Source: Rhodococcus phenolicus (lineage in GTDB: Bacteria > Actinomycetota > Actinomycetes > Mycobacteriales > Mycobacteriaceae). Taken from it: DNA of 55,243 nt. Shown one piece after another: positions 8,423 through 16,093 of this stretch; position 1 is the first letter of the stretch; every line of letters starts with the position of its first letter. Under the pieces are notes generated by a model. It was not told where the DNA came from. It was given only the letters and a program-made list of their open reading frames with translations, and ran no database searches. Where the stretch lies: contig NZ_LRRH01000091.1 of the NCBI RefSeq assembly GCF_001646785.1, forward strand, positions 1 through 55,243, given 5' to 3'. The position numbers and the translations under genes were made by a program.

Positions 8423-9412
8423 ATGGACCCACGGATTCCCGATCTGAACACGGTCAGGATGGCAGTGGACCTTGCCTGCCGTGCGCCGTCGGTGCACAAC
8501 AGTCAACCCTGGCAGTGGACGTACTCGGACGGACGCCTCGATCTGTTCAGCGACCGCAGCCGGCTGTTGGAGTCGGCGGATCCGTCGGCCCGGCAACTCG
8601 TCCTGAGCTGCGGGGCCGCCCTGCATCACCTGCAGGTCGCGGCCACCGCGTTGAAGTGGTCCACCGAGATCGACCGGCTGCCGATGGGTGAACATTCCAA
8701 TCACCTGGCCAGCATCCGGTTCAGTCACGGAGCGCGTCCGGCCTCGCACGATTTCGATCTCGTCGCGGCGATTCGCAGGCGCCATTCCGACCGCAGGCCG
8801 TTCGCGCCGCCGTCGGCCGACACCGGCTTCCCCGCCCCGCTCCACGAGATGCTCCGGCCCGGAACACGAGTGACGGTGCTGGATCAGGGCGCTCGTACAG
8901 TCCTCGGTGCCGCCACCGAACTGACCGCCGCCGTGCGGCGCTACGACAGCGCATATCAAACCGAAATACATTGGTGGACCGGACATACCGTCGACACGGT
9001 CGGAATCCCGCCGGAAGCGCTCGCCACGGCGGAACAGAGCGCGCACGTCGAGATCGGCCGCCGATTCCCGCCCGGCACCCGCACCTCGGCCGACACCCCG
9101 GGCGCCGACCGTTCCACCGTTGTGTTGGTCAGCACCGAAGCCGACGGGCGAGCGGACTGGCTGCGCGCGGGCGAAGCACTGTCGGCGGTGCTGCTCGAAG
9201 CGACCGCAGTCCGGCTCGCCACGTGCCCGCTCACCCACGTGACCGAGTTCGGCCGGAGCCGGGAGATGATCCGTACGTTGCTTCCCGACGACGGATGCCC
9301 GCAGGCGCTGGTCCGGATCGGCACGACCGCGCCGGAGGACCGGCCGAAGCCGACCCCCAGGCTGCCTACCGATTCGGTACTGACGGTCACCGCACGACGT
9401 CCGGTGCGGTGA
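8423..9412 (+). CDS. Acg-family FMN-binding nitroreductase-like protein
   Basis: A 329-residue protein resembling Acg (Rv2032) of mycobacteria, a nitroreductase-fold flavoprotein made of two degenerate halves. The N-terminal motif APSVHNSQPWQW and the later RRRHSDRRPF are typical. Acg proteins bind FMN with a lid and lack normal nitroreductase activity, so the role may be flavin storage or stress protection. ATG is preceded by AGGAG five bases upstream. In M. tuberculosis acg belongs to the hypoxia-induced DosR regulon, but I see no DosR box here. It is followed after 87 bases by the GH65 gene on the same strand, so the two could share a transcript. Confidence 0.86.
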   Translation: MDPRIPDLNTVRMAVDLACRAPSVHNSQPWQWTYSDGRLDLFSDRSRLLESADPSARQLVLSCGAALHHLQVAATALKWSTEIDRLPMGEHSNHLASIRFSHGARPASHDFDLVAAIRRRHSDRRPFAPPSADTGFPAPLHEMLRPGTRVTVLDQGARTVLGAATELTAAVRRYDSAYQTEIHWWTGHTVDTVGIPPEALATAEQSAHVEIGRRFPPGTRTSADTPGADRSTVVLVSTEADGRADWLRAGEALSAVLLEATAVRLATCPLTHVTEFGRSREMIRTLLPDDGCPQALVRIGTTAPEDRPKPTPRLPTDSVLTVTARRPVR

Positions 9413-9499
9413 CCGCGCCACGGACATTTCCGTCCGGCCCCGACCCGGCGGCTCCCCGTGCGATAGTGGAATTCCGTTACGTCGCAAGGGAGCAGGTCG

Positions 9500-11896
9500 A
9501 TGCCCGACCCCGCCGACACGTGGATGTTGTACTTCGAAGGCTACGATCCGCCGACCGAGAAGCTCCGTGAGGCGCTGTGCACGGTCGGCAACGGTTGTTT
9601 CGCGACGCGCGGCTGCGCACCCGAGGCGGACGCCGGAACCCACCACTATCCCGGCACCTACGCGGCGGGCATCTTCAACCGGCGCGAAGACGAGGTCGCG
9701 GGGCGGATGGTCACCAACGAGTCCATGGTGAATCTGCCGAACTGGCTGCCGGTGACGTTCCGGATCGACGACGGTGCCTGGTTCGACATCGACGACACCG
9801 GGATCCTGGACTACTGCCAGTATCTCGACCTGCGGCGCGCGGTGATGACCCGGCGGTTCCGGGTCCGCGACACGGCGGGCCGCACCACCTCGGTGGTGCA
9901 GCGGCGCTTCGTCGCGATGCACCTGCCGCACGTCGCCGGTCTCGAAACGACGATCACCGCGGAGGACTGGTCGGGCCGGCTGGAGATCCGTTCCGAACTC
10001 GACGGCGCGGTCACCAACGAGCTCGTCGAGCGGTACCGCAACCTCGACAGCGTCCACCTCGAGGCGACGGCCGCCACGACGCTGTCCGACGATTCGGTTC
10101 TGCTGAGCATGCAGACCAATCAGTCCCGCATCCCGATCGCGGTCGCGGCCCGCCACACCTTGTGGAACGACGGCGCGCCGCTCGCCGCCGACTGCCGCAC
10201 GGTCGACCGGGCCGGGCGGATCGGCCACCTCATCGCGGTGGAGCTGACGCCCGGCCGGCACGCGGCGCTGGAGAAGATGGTCACTGTCTTCACCGGCCGC
10301 GATCTCGCCGTCTCCGAACCCGCCGAGGCCGCGGCCCGGCGGCTGGCCCGCACCGGCCGCTTCGAGGAGGTTCTCGACGGCCACGTCCTGGCGTGGCGGC
10401 ACCTGTGGGATCGCGTGGCCGTCGACGTCGGACGCGACACGACCAGCCTGCGGATCGTGCGGCTGCACCTGCTGCATCTGCTGCAGACCCTCTCACCGAA
10501 CACCGCCGAACTCGACGTGGGCGTCCCCGCGCGGGGTCTGCACGGCGAGGCCTACCGCGGGCACATCTTCTGGGACGAGCTCTTCGTGCTGCCGGTGCTG
10601 AACCTGACGTTGCCGGGACTGAGCCGGGCGATGCTGCGCTACCGGTTCCGGCGCCTGCCCGAGGCCCGGCAGGCGGCACTCGACGCCGGGTACACGGGAG
10701 CGATGTTCCCGTGGCAGTCGGGTAGCGACGGCCGGGAGGAAAGCCAGCAGATGCACCTCAATCCCCGTTCGGGACATTGGAATCCGGATGCGAGCTGGCG
10801 GCAGCACCACATCGGCATCGCGGTCGCCTACAACACGTGGAACTACTACCAGGCGACGGGCGATCTCGAATTCCTCGGCGAGTTCGGCGCCGAACTCCTC
10901 GTCGAGATCGCCCGGTTCTTCGCGGGCCTGGCCACCTACGATCGGTCCCGCGACCGCTACGTCATCCGCGGGGTGATCGGTCCGGACGAGTTCCATTCGG
11001 GATATCCCGACGCACCGTACGAGGGTATCGACAACAACGCCTACACCAATGTCATGGCGGTGTGGGTGATCCTGCGCGCGGCCGACGCGCTCGCGGCGCT
11101 GCCGGAGCAGATCCGCGTGGAGCTGACCGCCTCGCTCCGGTTGACCGATTCGGAGACGGCGCGCTGGGAGGACGTCACCCGCCGCATGTTCGTGCCGTTC
11201 CACGACGGGGTCCTCAGCCAGTTCGAGGGTTATGCGGCTCTCGCCGAACTGGATTGGGACGGATACCGGCGCAGGTACGGTGACATCCAACGGCTGGACC
11301 GGATCCTCGAGGCCGAAGGCGACGACGTGAACCGCTACCGCGCGTCGAAGCAGGCCGACGTACTCATGCTGTTCTATCTGCTCTCCGCCGACGAACTCGG
11401 GGAACTGCTCGGGCATCTCGGCCACCGGCTCGACGGCGACACCATTCCGCGCACCATCGACTACTACCTGTCCCGTACCTCGCACGGCTCGACGCTCAGC
11501 GCCGTCGTCCACGCGTGGGTACTGACCCGCCGGAACCGGCACGAGGCGATGAAGTTCTTCACCACGGTGCTCGCCTCCGACGTCACCGACATCCAGGGCG
11601 GCACAACCTCCGAGGGTATTCACCTCGCAGCCATGTCGGGCAGCATCGACCTGCTGCAGCGATGCTTCTCCGGTCTCGAAACCCGCGGTGACCGGCTGGT
11701 GTTCACCCCGGAGTGGCCCGAGCGGCTCGGCGCGCTCGAGTTCCCCGTCTTCTATCGCGGGCATCGGCTGCAGATCCGTATCGCCGGCAGGGCGGTGGAG
11801 GTGAGTGCCAACGCCGGCACGCAGGCGCCCATCGTCGTCGAGTGCCGCGGGACGACGGCGCTGCTCCGTCCCGGCGACACCGTCCGTCTCACCTGA
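9500..11896 (+). CDS. Glycoside hydrolase family 65 (disaccharide phosphorylase-like)
   Basis: A 798-residue cytoplasmic enzyme of the trehalose/maltose/kojibiose phosphorylase group. The N-terminal beta-sandwich contains GNGCFATRG. The helical barrel carries the general acid in VIGPDEFHSG, where the acid is Glu497. Substrate-binding residues appear in RASKQADVLM, and the phosphate-binding segment HLAAMSGS is present, so a phosphorylase is more likely than a hydrolase. It is similar in size to Rv3401. In many genomes a beta-phosphoglucomutase gene sits beside it; none does here. An AGGGAG ribosome site precedes the ATG. The exact disaccharide cannot be told from sequence alone. Confidence 0.92.
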   Translation: MPDPADTWMLYFEGYDPPTEKLREALCTVGNGCFATRGCAPEADAGTHHYPGTYAAGIFNRREDEVAGRMVTNESMVNLPNWLPVTFRIDDGAWFDIDDTGILDYCQYLDLRRAVMTRRFRVRDTAGRTTSVVQRRFVAMHLPHVAGLETTITAEDWSGRLEIRSELDGAVTNELVERYRNLDSVHLEATAATTLSDDSVLLSMQTNQSRIPIAVAARHTLWNDGAPLAADCRTVDRAGRIGHLIAVELTPGRHAALEKMVTVFTGRDLAVSEPAEAAARRLARTGRFEEVLDGHVLAWRHLWDRVAVDVGRDTTSLRIVRLHLLHLLQTLSPNTAELDVGVPARGLHGEAYRGHIFWDELFVLPVLNLTLPGLSRAMLRYRFRRLPEARQAALDAGYTGAMFPWQSGSDGREESQQMHLNPRSGHWNPDASWRQHHIGIAVAYNTWNYYQATGDLEFLGEFGAELLVEIARFFAGLATYDRSRDRYVIRGVIGPDEFHSGYPDAPYEGIDNNAYTNVMAVWVILRAADALAALPEQIRVELTASLRLTDSETARWEDVTRRMFVPFHDGVLSQFEGYAALAELDWDGYRRRYGDIQRLDRILEAEGDDVNRYRASKQADVLMLFYLLSADELGELLGHLGHRLDGDTIPRTIDYYLSRTSHGSTLSAVVHAWVLTRRNRHEAMKFFTTVLASDVTDIQGGTTSEGIHLAAMSGSIDLLQRCFSGLETRGDRLVFTPEWPERLGALEFPVFYRGHRLQIRIAGRAVEVSANAGTQAPIVVECRGTTALLRPGDTVRLT

Positions 11897-11925
11897 CCCC
11901 GACGGTGTCCCGGGCGGACCGGGCC

Positions 11926-12135
11926 TCACCCCGCGTCGCCGTCGCCTTTCGCGGGACGGCCGGGCCGGCGGATCTTCTCCACGTGGCCCGGCATCCGGCC
12001 GGCTTCGGTCAGCGCGCGCCGCAGCAGGAACTCGATCTGTGCGTTGGTGCTGCGCAGCTCGTCGCCCGCCCACCTCGCCAGCGCGTCGTGGACGGCCGGA
12101 TCGAGCCGCAGCAGCAGCTTCTTGCGTTCGGCCAT
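11926..12135 (-). CDS. Arc-type ribbon-helix-helix protein
   Basis: A 69-residue DNA-binding protein. The segment KKLLLRLDPAVHDALARWA followed by the NAQIEFLLRRAL helix has the strand-helix-helix pattern of Arc/MetJ regulators. The tail (RRPGRPAKGDG) is an AT-hook-like basic stretch. The gene starts 15 bases after the SPFH gene on the same strand, so the two form a likely operon. Small RHH proteins often regulate their own operon; the AT-rich inverted repeat upstream of the SPFH gene is the natural candidate site. In mycobacteria and rhodococci such a protein often accompanies an SPFH protein, which supports a functional pair. Confidence 0.85.
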   Translation of the reverse strand: MAERKKLLLRLDPAVHDALARWAGDELRSTNAQIEFLLRRALTEAGRMPGHVEKIRRPGRPAKGDGDAG

Positions 12136-12150
12136 GCCGATCGATCCTGA

Positions 12151-13038
12151 CTACTGGTAGAGCGAACCGGTGTTGACGACCGGCTGGGCACCCTGGTCCC
12201 CACAGAGTACGACCAGCAGGTTGCTGACCATCGCGGCCTTGCGTTCCTCGTCGAGCTCGACGGTGTGCTCGCGTTCGAGCTGTTCGAGTGCGGTGCCGAC
12301 CATTCCGACCGCGCCCAGGACGATCTGTTCCCGCGCGGCGATGACGGCCCCGGCCTGCTGGCGGCGCAGCATGGCCTGTGCGATCTCCGGCGCGTAGGCG
12401 AGCTGGTTGATGCGCGACTCGACGACGTGGACGCCGGCGGACCGGACCCGGTCGGCGACCTCCTCGGACAGCTTGGTGGTGATCTCGTCGGCGTTCTGGC
12501 GCAACGACATCTCGTCGGCACCGGAGTCGTAGGGGTAGCTGCCGGCGATGTGGCGGACGGCGGCTTCGGTCTGGACGGCGACGAACTCCTCGAAGTCGTC
12601 GACGTCGAACACGGCCCGGGCAGTGTCCTCGACCTGCCAGACGATGACCGCGGAGATCTCGATGGGGTTGCCGTCCGCGTCGTTGACCTTCGCCTTGCCG
12701 GTCTCGAGGTTGCGGATGCGGGTCGAGATCTTGCGGCGGGTGTTGAGCGGGTTCATCCAGCGCAGGCCCGGTTCGCGGAGGGTGCCCGAGTAGGAGCCGC
12801 CGAGCAGCTGCAGTACACGCGCCTGGTTCGGCTCGACCAGCACGAGACCGGCCAGAGCGACGGTCGCGAGCACCACCGGGACAACTCCGGCAACGATGAG
12901 CGGAACGTTGGTCTGGGTCGCGCCCAGCACGATCAGTCCGATTCCGGCCAGTTCGGCGACGATCCCGATGCCGAGCACCAGCCATCCGTTCCGGGAACGC
13001 CCCTGGCGTTCGGTGATCGTCGATTGTGTGGCGGCCAT
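12151..13038 (-). CDS. SPFH/Band 7 domain membrane protein
   Basis: A 295-residue protein with two N-terminal hydrophobic helices (about residues 19-62, including [25 protein letters not shown] and [20 protein letters not shown] segments). An SPFH (stomatin/prohibitin/flotillin) domain follows from about residue 70 to 220, recognisable in [13 protein letters not shown] and [24 protein letters not shown]. The C-terminal helix ([22 protein letters not shown]) is the usual oligomerising coil. Such proteins form membrane scaffolds or guard membrane proteases. It is first in an operon with the RHH gene and divergent from the flavoprotein. The promoter region is notably AT-rich for this genome. Confidence 0.9.
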   Translation of the reverse strand: MAATQSTITERQGRSRNGWLVLGIGIVAELAGIGLIVLGATQTNVPLIVAGVVPVVLATVALAGLVLVEPNQARVLQLLGGSYSGTLREPGLRWMNPLNTRRKISTRIRNLETGKAKVNDADGNPIEISAVIVWQVEDTARAVFDVDDFEEFVAVQTEAAVRHIAGSYPYDSGADEMSLRQNADEITTKLSEEVADRVRSAGVHVVESRINQLAYAPEIAQAMLRRQQAGAVIAAREQIVLGAVGMVGTALEQLEREHTVELDEERKAAMVSNLLVVLCGDQGAQPVVNTGSLYQ

Positions 13039-13064
13039 GGCGCGCTCTCCTCGTCGTACTCCGG

Positions 13065-13093
13065 TAATGCGATATTAAAGTGATATCACATTA
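13065..13093. promoter_or_regulatory. AT-rich inverted repeat upstream of the SPFH gene
   Basis: The arms TAATGCGATAT and ATATCACATTA pair with one mismatch around a 7-base spacer. The site lies 27 bases upstream of the SPFH start and about 90 bases before the divergent flavoprotein start. Its composition contrasts with the GC-rich surroundings. It is a plausible operator for the RHH protein of the SPFH operon, which would make that operon autoregulated. Confidence 0.6.
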
Positions 13094-13183
13094 TTTGCCG
13101 CAGCGCGTATAGCTCGGTGGACCGCCCCCGCACCGGGCATCATGGGTTCCACAGACGAGGCCACGACAGAGGGGGCGGACACG

Positions 13184-14284
13184 ATGCCGACCGGCGACTC
13201 CGACATGTCCGTGGACATCGTTGTGATCGGCGCAGGCCAGGCCGGACTGTCCGCCGCCTACTATCTGCAGAAGTTCGGCAAGGCCCCGGACACCGGGTTC
13301 GTGGTGCTGGACCGGTCGTTCGGTCCCGGCGGCGCCTGGCAGCACCGCTGGCCGTCGCTGACCCTGGACACCGTCAACGGACTCCACGACCTGCCCGGAT
13401 CGTCGTTCGCCGCGGCCGTCGACACCGCCGACGGGACGGTCGCCGCCGCGTCCGCGGTCCCCGAGTACTACGGAGCCTACGAACAACGGTTCCACCTTCC
13501 GGTACGCCGGCCCGTCCAGGTCGTCGTCGTGTGCGATCGAGGCGAATACCTGCGCGTGGAAACCGATCACGGCGTGTACGCCGCGCGCGGCATCATCAAC
13601 GCGACCGGAACCTGGGAACACCCGTTCGTACCGTGGTACCCCGGCGCCGCACGATTCCGCGGACGGCAGCTGCACACCAAGGACTACCGGACCGCCGACG
13701 AATTCGCCGGCAAGCACGTCCTCGTCGTCGGCGGTGGCATCTCCGCGGTGCAGTTGCTCGACGAGATCTCCCGCGTCACCGACACCACCTGGGTCACCCG
13801 GCGCGAACCCGCTTGGCGGGACGAGAAATTCGACTCCGGCATCGGGCGGGCCGCGGTCGCGATCGTCGAGGACCGGGTCCGGCAGGGACTGCCACCGGGA
13901 TCAGTGGTGTCGGTGACCGGCCTGCCGGTCACCCCGGCCATCCGCGCGGCCCGCGAACGCGGTGTGCTCGAACGCTTTCCGATGTTCTCCGAGATCACCG
14001 AGGACGGCGTCCGCTGGCCCGACGGACGACAGCTGGACGTCGACGTGATCCTGTGGTGCACCGGCTTCCGCAGTTCCCTCGACCATCTGGCGCCGCTCGG
14101 ACTGCGCAACCCCGGGGGCGGGATCACCATGACCGGCCGGCTCGCGACGCAGGTGGCCGCCGACCCGCGGATCCACCTGGTCGGATACGGCCCCTCGTCG
14201 TCGACGATCGGCGCGAACCGCGCCGGACGGGCCGCGGCCCGTGAACTCGTCGACCACCTCGACGAACAGGCGCGCGCGAGGTGA
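13184..14284 (+). CDS. FAD-dependent NAD(P)-binding oxidoreductase (flavin monooxygenase-like)
   Basis: A 366-residue flavoprotein with two Rossmann dinucleotide sites: the FAD site VIGAGQAGLSAAYY near the N-terminus and the NAD(P) site VVGGGISAVQLL near the middle. An ATG-like motif of the monooxygenase/trimethylamine oxidase group appears as INATGTWEHP. It may act as a flavin monooxygenase or a disulfide-type reductase; the substrate is unknown. The start is set by GAGGGGG eight bases before the ATG, although earlier in-frame ATG codons exist. The 3' end overlaps the start of the serine protease (GTGA), so translation is coupled. Why a flavoprotein should be tied to a secreted protease is unclear. 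Confidence 0.84.
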   Translation: MPTGDSDMSVDIVVIGAGQAGLSAAYYLQKFGKAPDTGFVVLDRSFGPGGAWQHRWPSLTLDTVNGLHDLPGSSFAAAVDTADGTVAAASAVPEYYGAYEQRFHLPVRRPVQVVVVCDRGEYLRVETDHGVYAARGIINATGTWEHPFVPWYPGAARFRGRQLHTKDYRTADEFAGKHVLVVGGGISAVQLLDEISRVTDTTWVTRREPAWRDEKFDSGIGRAAVAIVEDRVRQGLPPGSVVSVTGLPVTPAIRAARERGVLERFPMFSEITEDGVRWPDGRQLDVDVILWCTGFRSSLDHLAPLGLRNPGGGITMTGRLATQVAADPRIHLVGYGPSSSTIGANRAGRAAARELVDHLDEQARAR

Positions 14285-15345
14285 GCGCGCGCTGGGCGGC
14301 GACGCTGGTGCTCGGATTCGCCACCGCGGCGAGCCTGGCCCTGTCCGCCCCCGCCGTCGTCGAGACGGTCGTACCTCCCCCACCGCCGCCGGTGGCGGCG
14401 GAACCGCCCACCGCCGAGGAACTGGCCGCCAGGATCGTGCCCGCGGTCGTCACGCTCACGGCCACCGACGGCTGGACGGGGGTCGCCGGCACCGGGATCG
14501 TCCTGACCCCCGACGGGCTCGTGCTCACCAACCATCACGTCGTCAGCGGGGCCGACGAGATCACCGCCGTCAGCGCCGCGACCGGCCTGAGCTACGACGT
14601 CGCCGTCAACGGATACGACCGCGCCCACGACATCGCGGTCGTGCAACTCGGCAGCGCCCAGGATCTGCCGGTCGCGACCCTGGCCGACACGAACCCACTC
14701 CTGGTGGGTACCGCCGTCACCGCGTTCGGCAACGCCGACGGCGGCGGCGTGGTGGTCGCGGCTCCCGGCACGATCGTCGCGACCGGCCGGAACGTGGTGG
14801 TGCGGGATTCGGCCGACGGGTCACGGCACCGGCTCACCGGAATGCTGCAGTCGGATGCGGCGATCCGGCCGGGTGATTCCGGTGGTCCGCTCGTCGACGA
14901 GTTCGGTGCGGTGGTGGGGGTGAACACGGCGGGCGCGGTCGGCGAGGACCCTGCCGACACCGCCACTGCCCCCGAGGCCTACGCGGTGCCGATCTCCGCG
15001 GCGATGCGGGTCGTCGATCAGATCCGCTCGGGCACGAGCGGCGGCACCGTGCACGTCGGCGCGACACCGCTGCTCGGAGTCACCGTCACCACGGTCCGCG
15101 AGGACGGTGAGAACCGCGGCGCCGAGGTGCTGTGGGTGTCGTTCGATTCACCGGCCGACGCCGCGGGGCTCGACATCGGCGATGTCATCACCTCGTTCGA
15201 CGGCAAGCCCGTCGGCTCCCACGGCGACCTCGAAACCCTCCTGATGGCGCACGCCCCCGGCGACAGTGTCCGCATCGGCTGGCACGACAGGACCGGCGCG
15301 CCGCAGACCGCGTCCGTGACGGTCGAGGCCGGTCCGGCGCGCTGA
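14281..15345 (+). CDS. Secreted HtrA-like trypsin/PDZ serine protease
   Basis: A 354-residue protease exported by an N-terminal signal or anchor segment (about residues 5-28), followed by a proline-rich linker (VPPPPPPVA). The trypsin-like domain has the catalytic triad: His86 in LTNHHVV, Asp117 in HDIAVV and Ser200 in RPGDSGGP. A PDZ domain follows, with SPADAAGLDIGDVITSFDGKPV as its hallmark. HtrA/DegP/PepD relatives degrade or refold damaged envelope proteins. It begins with GTG overlapping the flavoprotein stop. No two-component system is adjacent, unlike some pepD loci. Confidence 0.92.
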   Translation: MSARWAATLVLGFATAASLALSAPAVVETVVPPPPPPVAAEPPTAEELAARIVPAVVTLTATDGWTGVAGTGIVLTPDGLVLTNHHVVSGADEITAVSAATGLSYDVAVNGYDRAHDIAVVQLGSAQDLPVATLADTNPLLVGTAVTAFGNADGGGVVVAAPGTIVATGRNVVVRDSADGSRHRLTGMLQSDAAIRPGDSGGPLVDEFGAVVGVNTAGAVGEDPADTATAPEAYAVPISAAMRVVDQIRSGTSGGTVHVGATPLLGVTVTTVREDGENRGAEVLWVSFDSPADAAGLDIGDVITSFDGKPVGSHGDLETLLMAHAPGDSVRIGWHDRTGAPQTASVTVEAGPAR

Positions 15346-15360
15346 CACCCGAGGTCGAGT

Positions 15361-15407
15361 GTGCAGATCTTGTCGCCTTCCGTCGAAAATCGCGACAAGT
15401 TGTGCAC
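15361..15407. repeat. Interrupted inverted repeat between convergent genes
   Basis: GTGCA then TTGTCGC on the left pairs with GCGACAA then TGCAC on the right, with 4-base internal mismatched segments on both sides and a 15-base loop. It lies between the protease stop and the stop of the convergent PPOX-family gene. A bidirectional terminator or mRNA 3'-end structure is likely. Confidence 0.45.
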
Positions 15408-15450
15408 AGTCGGCGCGGAAAACGCGGCCGCCGGATTTACTGCCCGAACC

Positions 15451-15954
15451 TCAGCGCAACCGGTGCGTGGTCTGCCCGTGCGGATGCTTCGCGAACACGA
15501 GCACCTTGCGCGGGTCGACCCGGAAGACCCCGGCGGTGAACTCGTCGCCGCCGAATCCGCCGTCGACCACCTCGAAACGCCACTGCTCTCCGTACTTGGC
15601 GAGATAGGCGTCTGCGAGTTCCTGCAACCGCGCCCGATCCGTGACCCGGTGTGCGTTTCCTTCGACGACCACATCGGTGCCGTCGGCCCAGGTGTTCGTT
15701 CCGGTCGTCACCGCGACCTGCGTTTCGTGCTCCAGGTTCCGGGCCTTCTGCTCACCCGGTCCGGTGCAGAACCAGAATGCGCCGTCGCGCCAGAGCCCGA
15801 TCAGGGGCGTGACGTGCGGGCCGCCACCGCTGCCGGTGGTGCTCAGCCAGTACAGTTCCGCGTCCGTCAGAAGGTGTTCGGTGTCGCTCCACGCCATCGG
15901 CTGCGCGTCCGCATCACCGAATCGGGTGTCGATCGTGGTCACCGGTGTGCTCAT
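15451..15954 (-). CDS. Pyridoxamine 5'-phosphate oxidase-family flavin/F420-binding protein
   Basis: A 167-residue split-barrel protein of the PPOX-like superfamily. Core strands are visible in AELYWLSTTG, PHVTPLIGLW and GAFWFCTGP, followed by KARNLEHETQVAVTTG, the pattern of the F420- or FMN-binding group. The conserved end (FRVDPRKVLVFA) is typical. It may reduce or oxidise a small molecule with F420H2 or FMN; neither cofactor nor substrate can be decided. The start MSTPVTT has GGGAGG six bases upstream. It converges on the protease gene and is divergent from the ABC-F gene. Confidence 0.85.
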   Translation of the reverse strand: MSTPVTTIDTRFGDADAQPMAWSDTEHLLTDAELYWLSTTGSGGGPHVTPLIGLWRDGAFWFCTGPGEQKARNLEHETQVAVTTGTNTWADGTDVVVEGNAHRVTDRARLQELADAYLAKYGEQWRFEVVDGGFGGDEFTAGVFRVDPRKVLVFAKHPHGQTTHRLR

Positions 15955-16021
15955 GCCAGCCTCCCTCGTTTGCTCGATTGTCCACCGATACCGACCTCCC
16001 CGGCCGCCGAAACTCAGCATC

Positions 16022-16076
16022 CCGGGTGACGGGAACCTTCATCCGGCCTGACCGGGTGAAGGGACCGTTCACCCGG
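16022..16076. promoter_or_regulatory. Two tandem 25-bp palindromes upstream of the ABC-F gene
   Basis: Copy 2 (16052-16076) is a perfect inverted repeat, CCGGGTGAA and TTCACCCGG around a 7-base centre. Copy 1 (16022-16046) keeps CCGGGTGA and TTCATCCGG around a diverged centre. The centres are 30 bases, about three helical turns, apart. The sites end shortly before the -10 element, so a bound repressor would block the promoter. The cognate regulator is not obvious. Confidence 0.7.
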
Positions 16077-16081
16077 AGCGG

Positions 16082-16087
16082 GATAAT
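16082..16087 (+). promoter_or_regulatory. -10 element for a leaderless ABC-F transcript
   Basis: GATAAT is a near-perfect -10 hexamer. It ends six bases before the GTG start codon, so transcription should begin at or next to the GTG, giving a leaderless message. There is no ribosome site in that gap, which agrees. No clear -35 is visible; the second palindrome occupies that area. Confidence 0.6.
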
Positions 16088-16093
16088 CGCCGG

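Noticed and set aside
9421-9436. Possible DosR box (CGGAC-N6-GTCCG) between the acg-like and GH65 genes
   Set aside because: The spacing and flanking bases do not fit the DosR consensus, and it lies after, not before, the acg-like gene.
11926-13038. RHH protein plus SPFH read as a toxin-antitoxin pair
   Set aside because: The SPFH protein has no toxin fold, and the RHH gene is second in the operon; ordinary autoregulation explains it.
13089-13140. A tRNA-like stretch (TATAGCTCGGTGGA)
   Set aside because: It resembles a D-arm only; no acceptor, anticodon or T arms can be formed around it.
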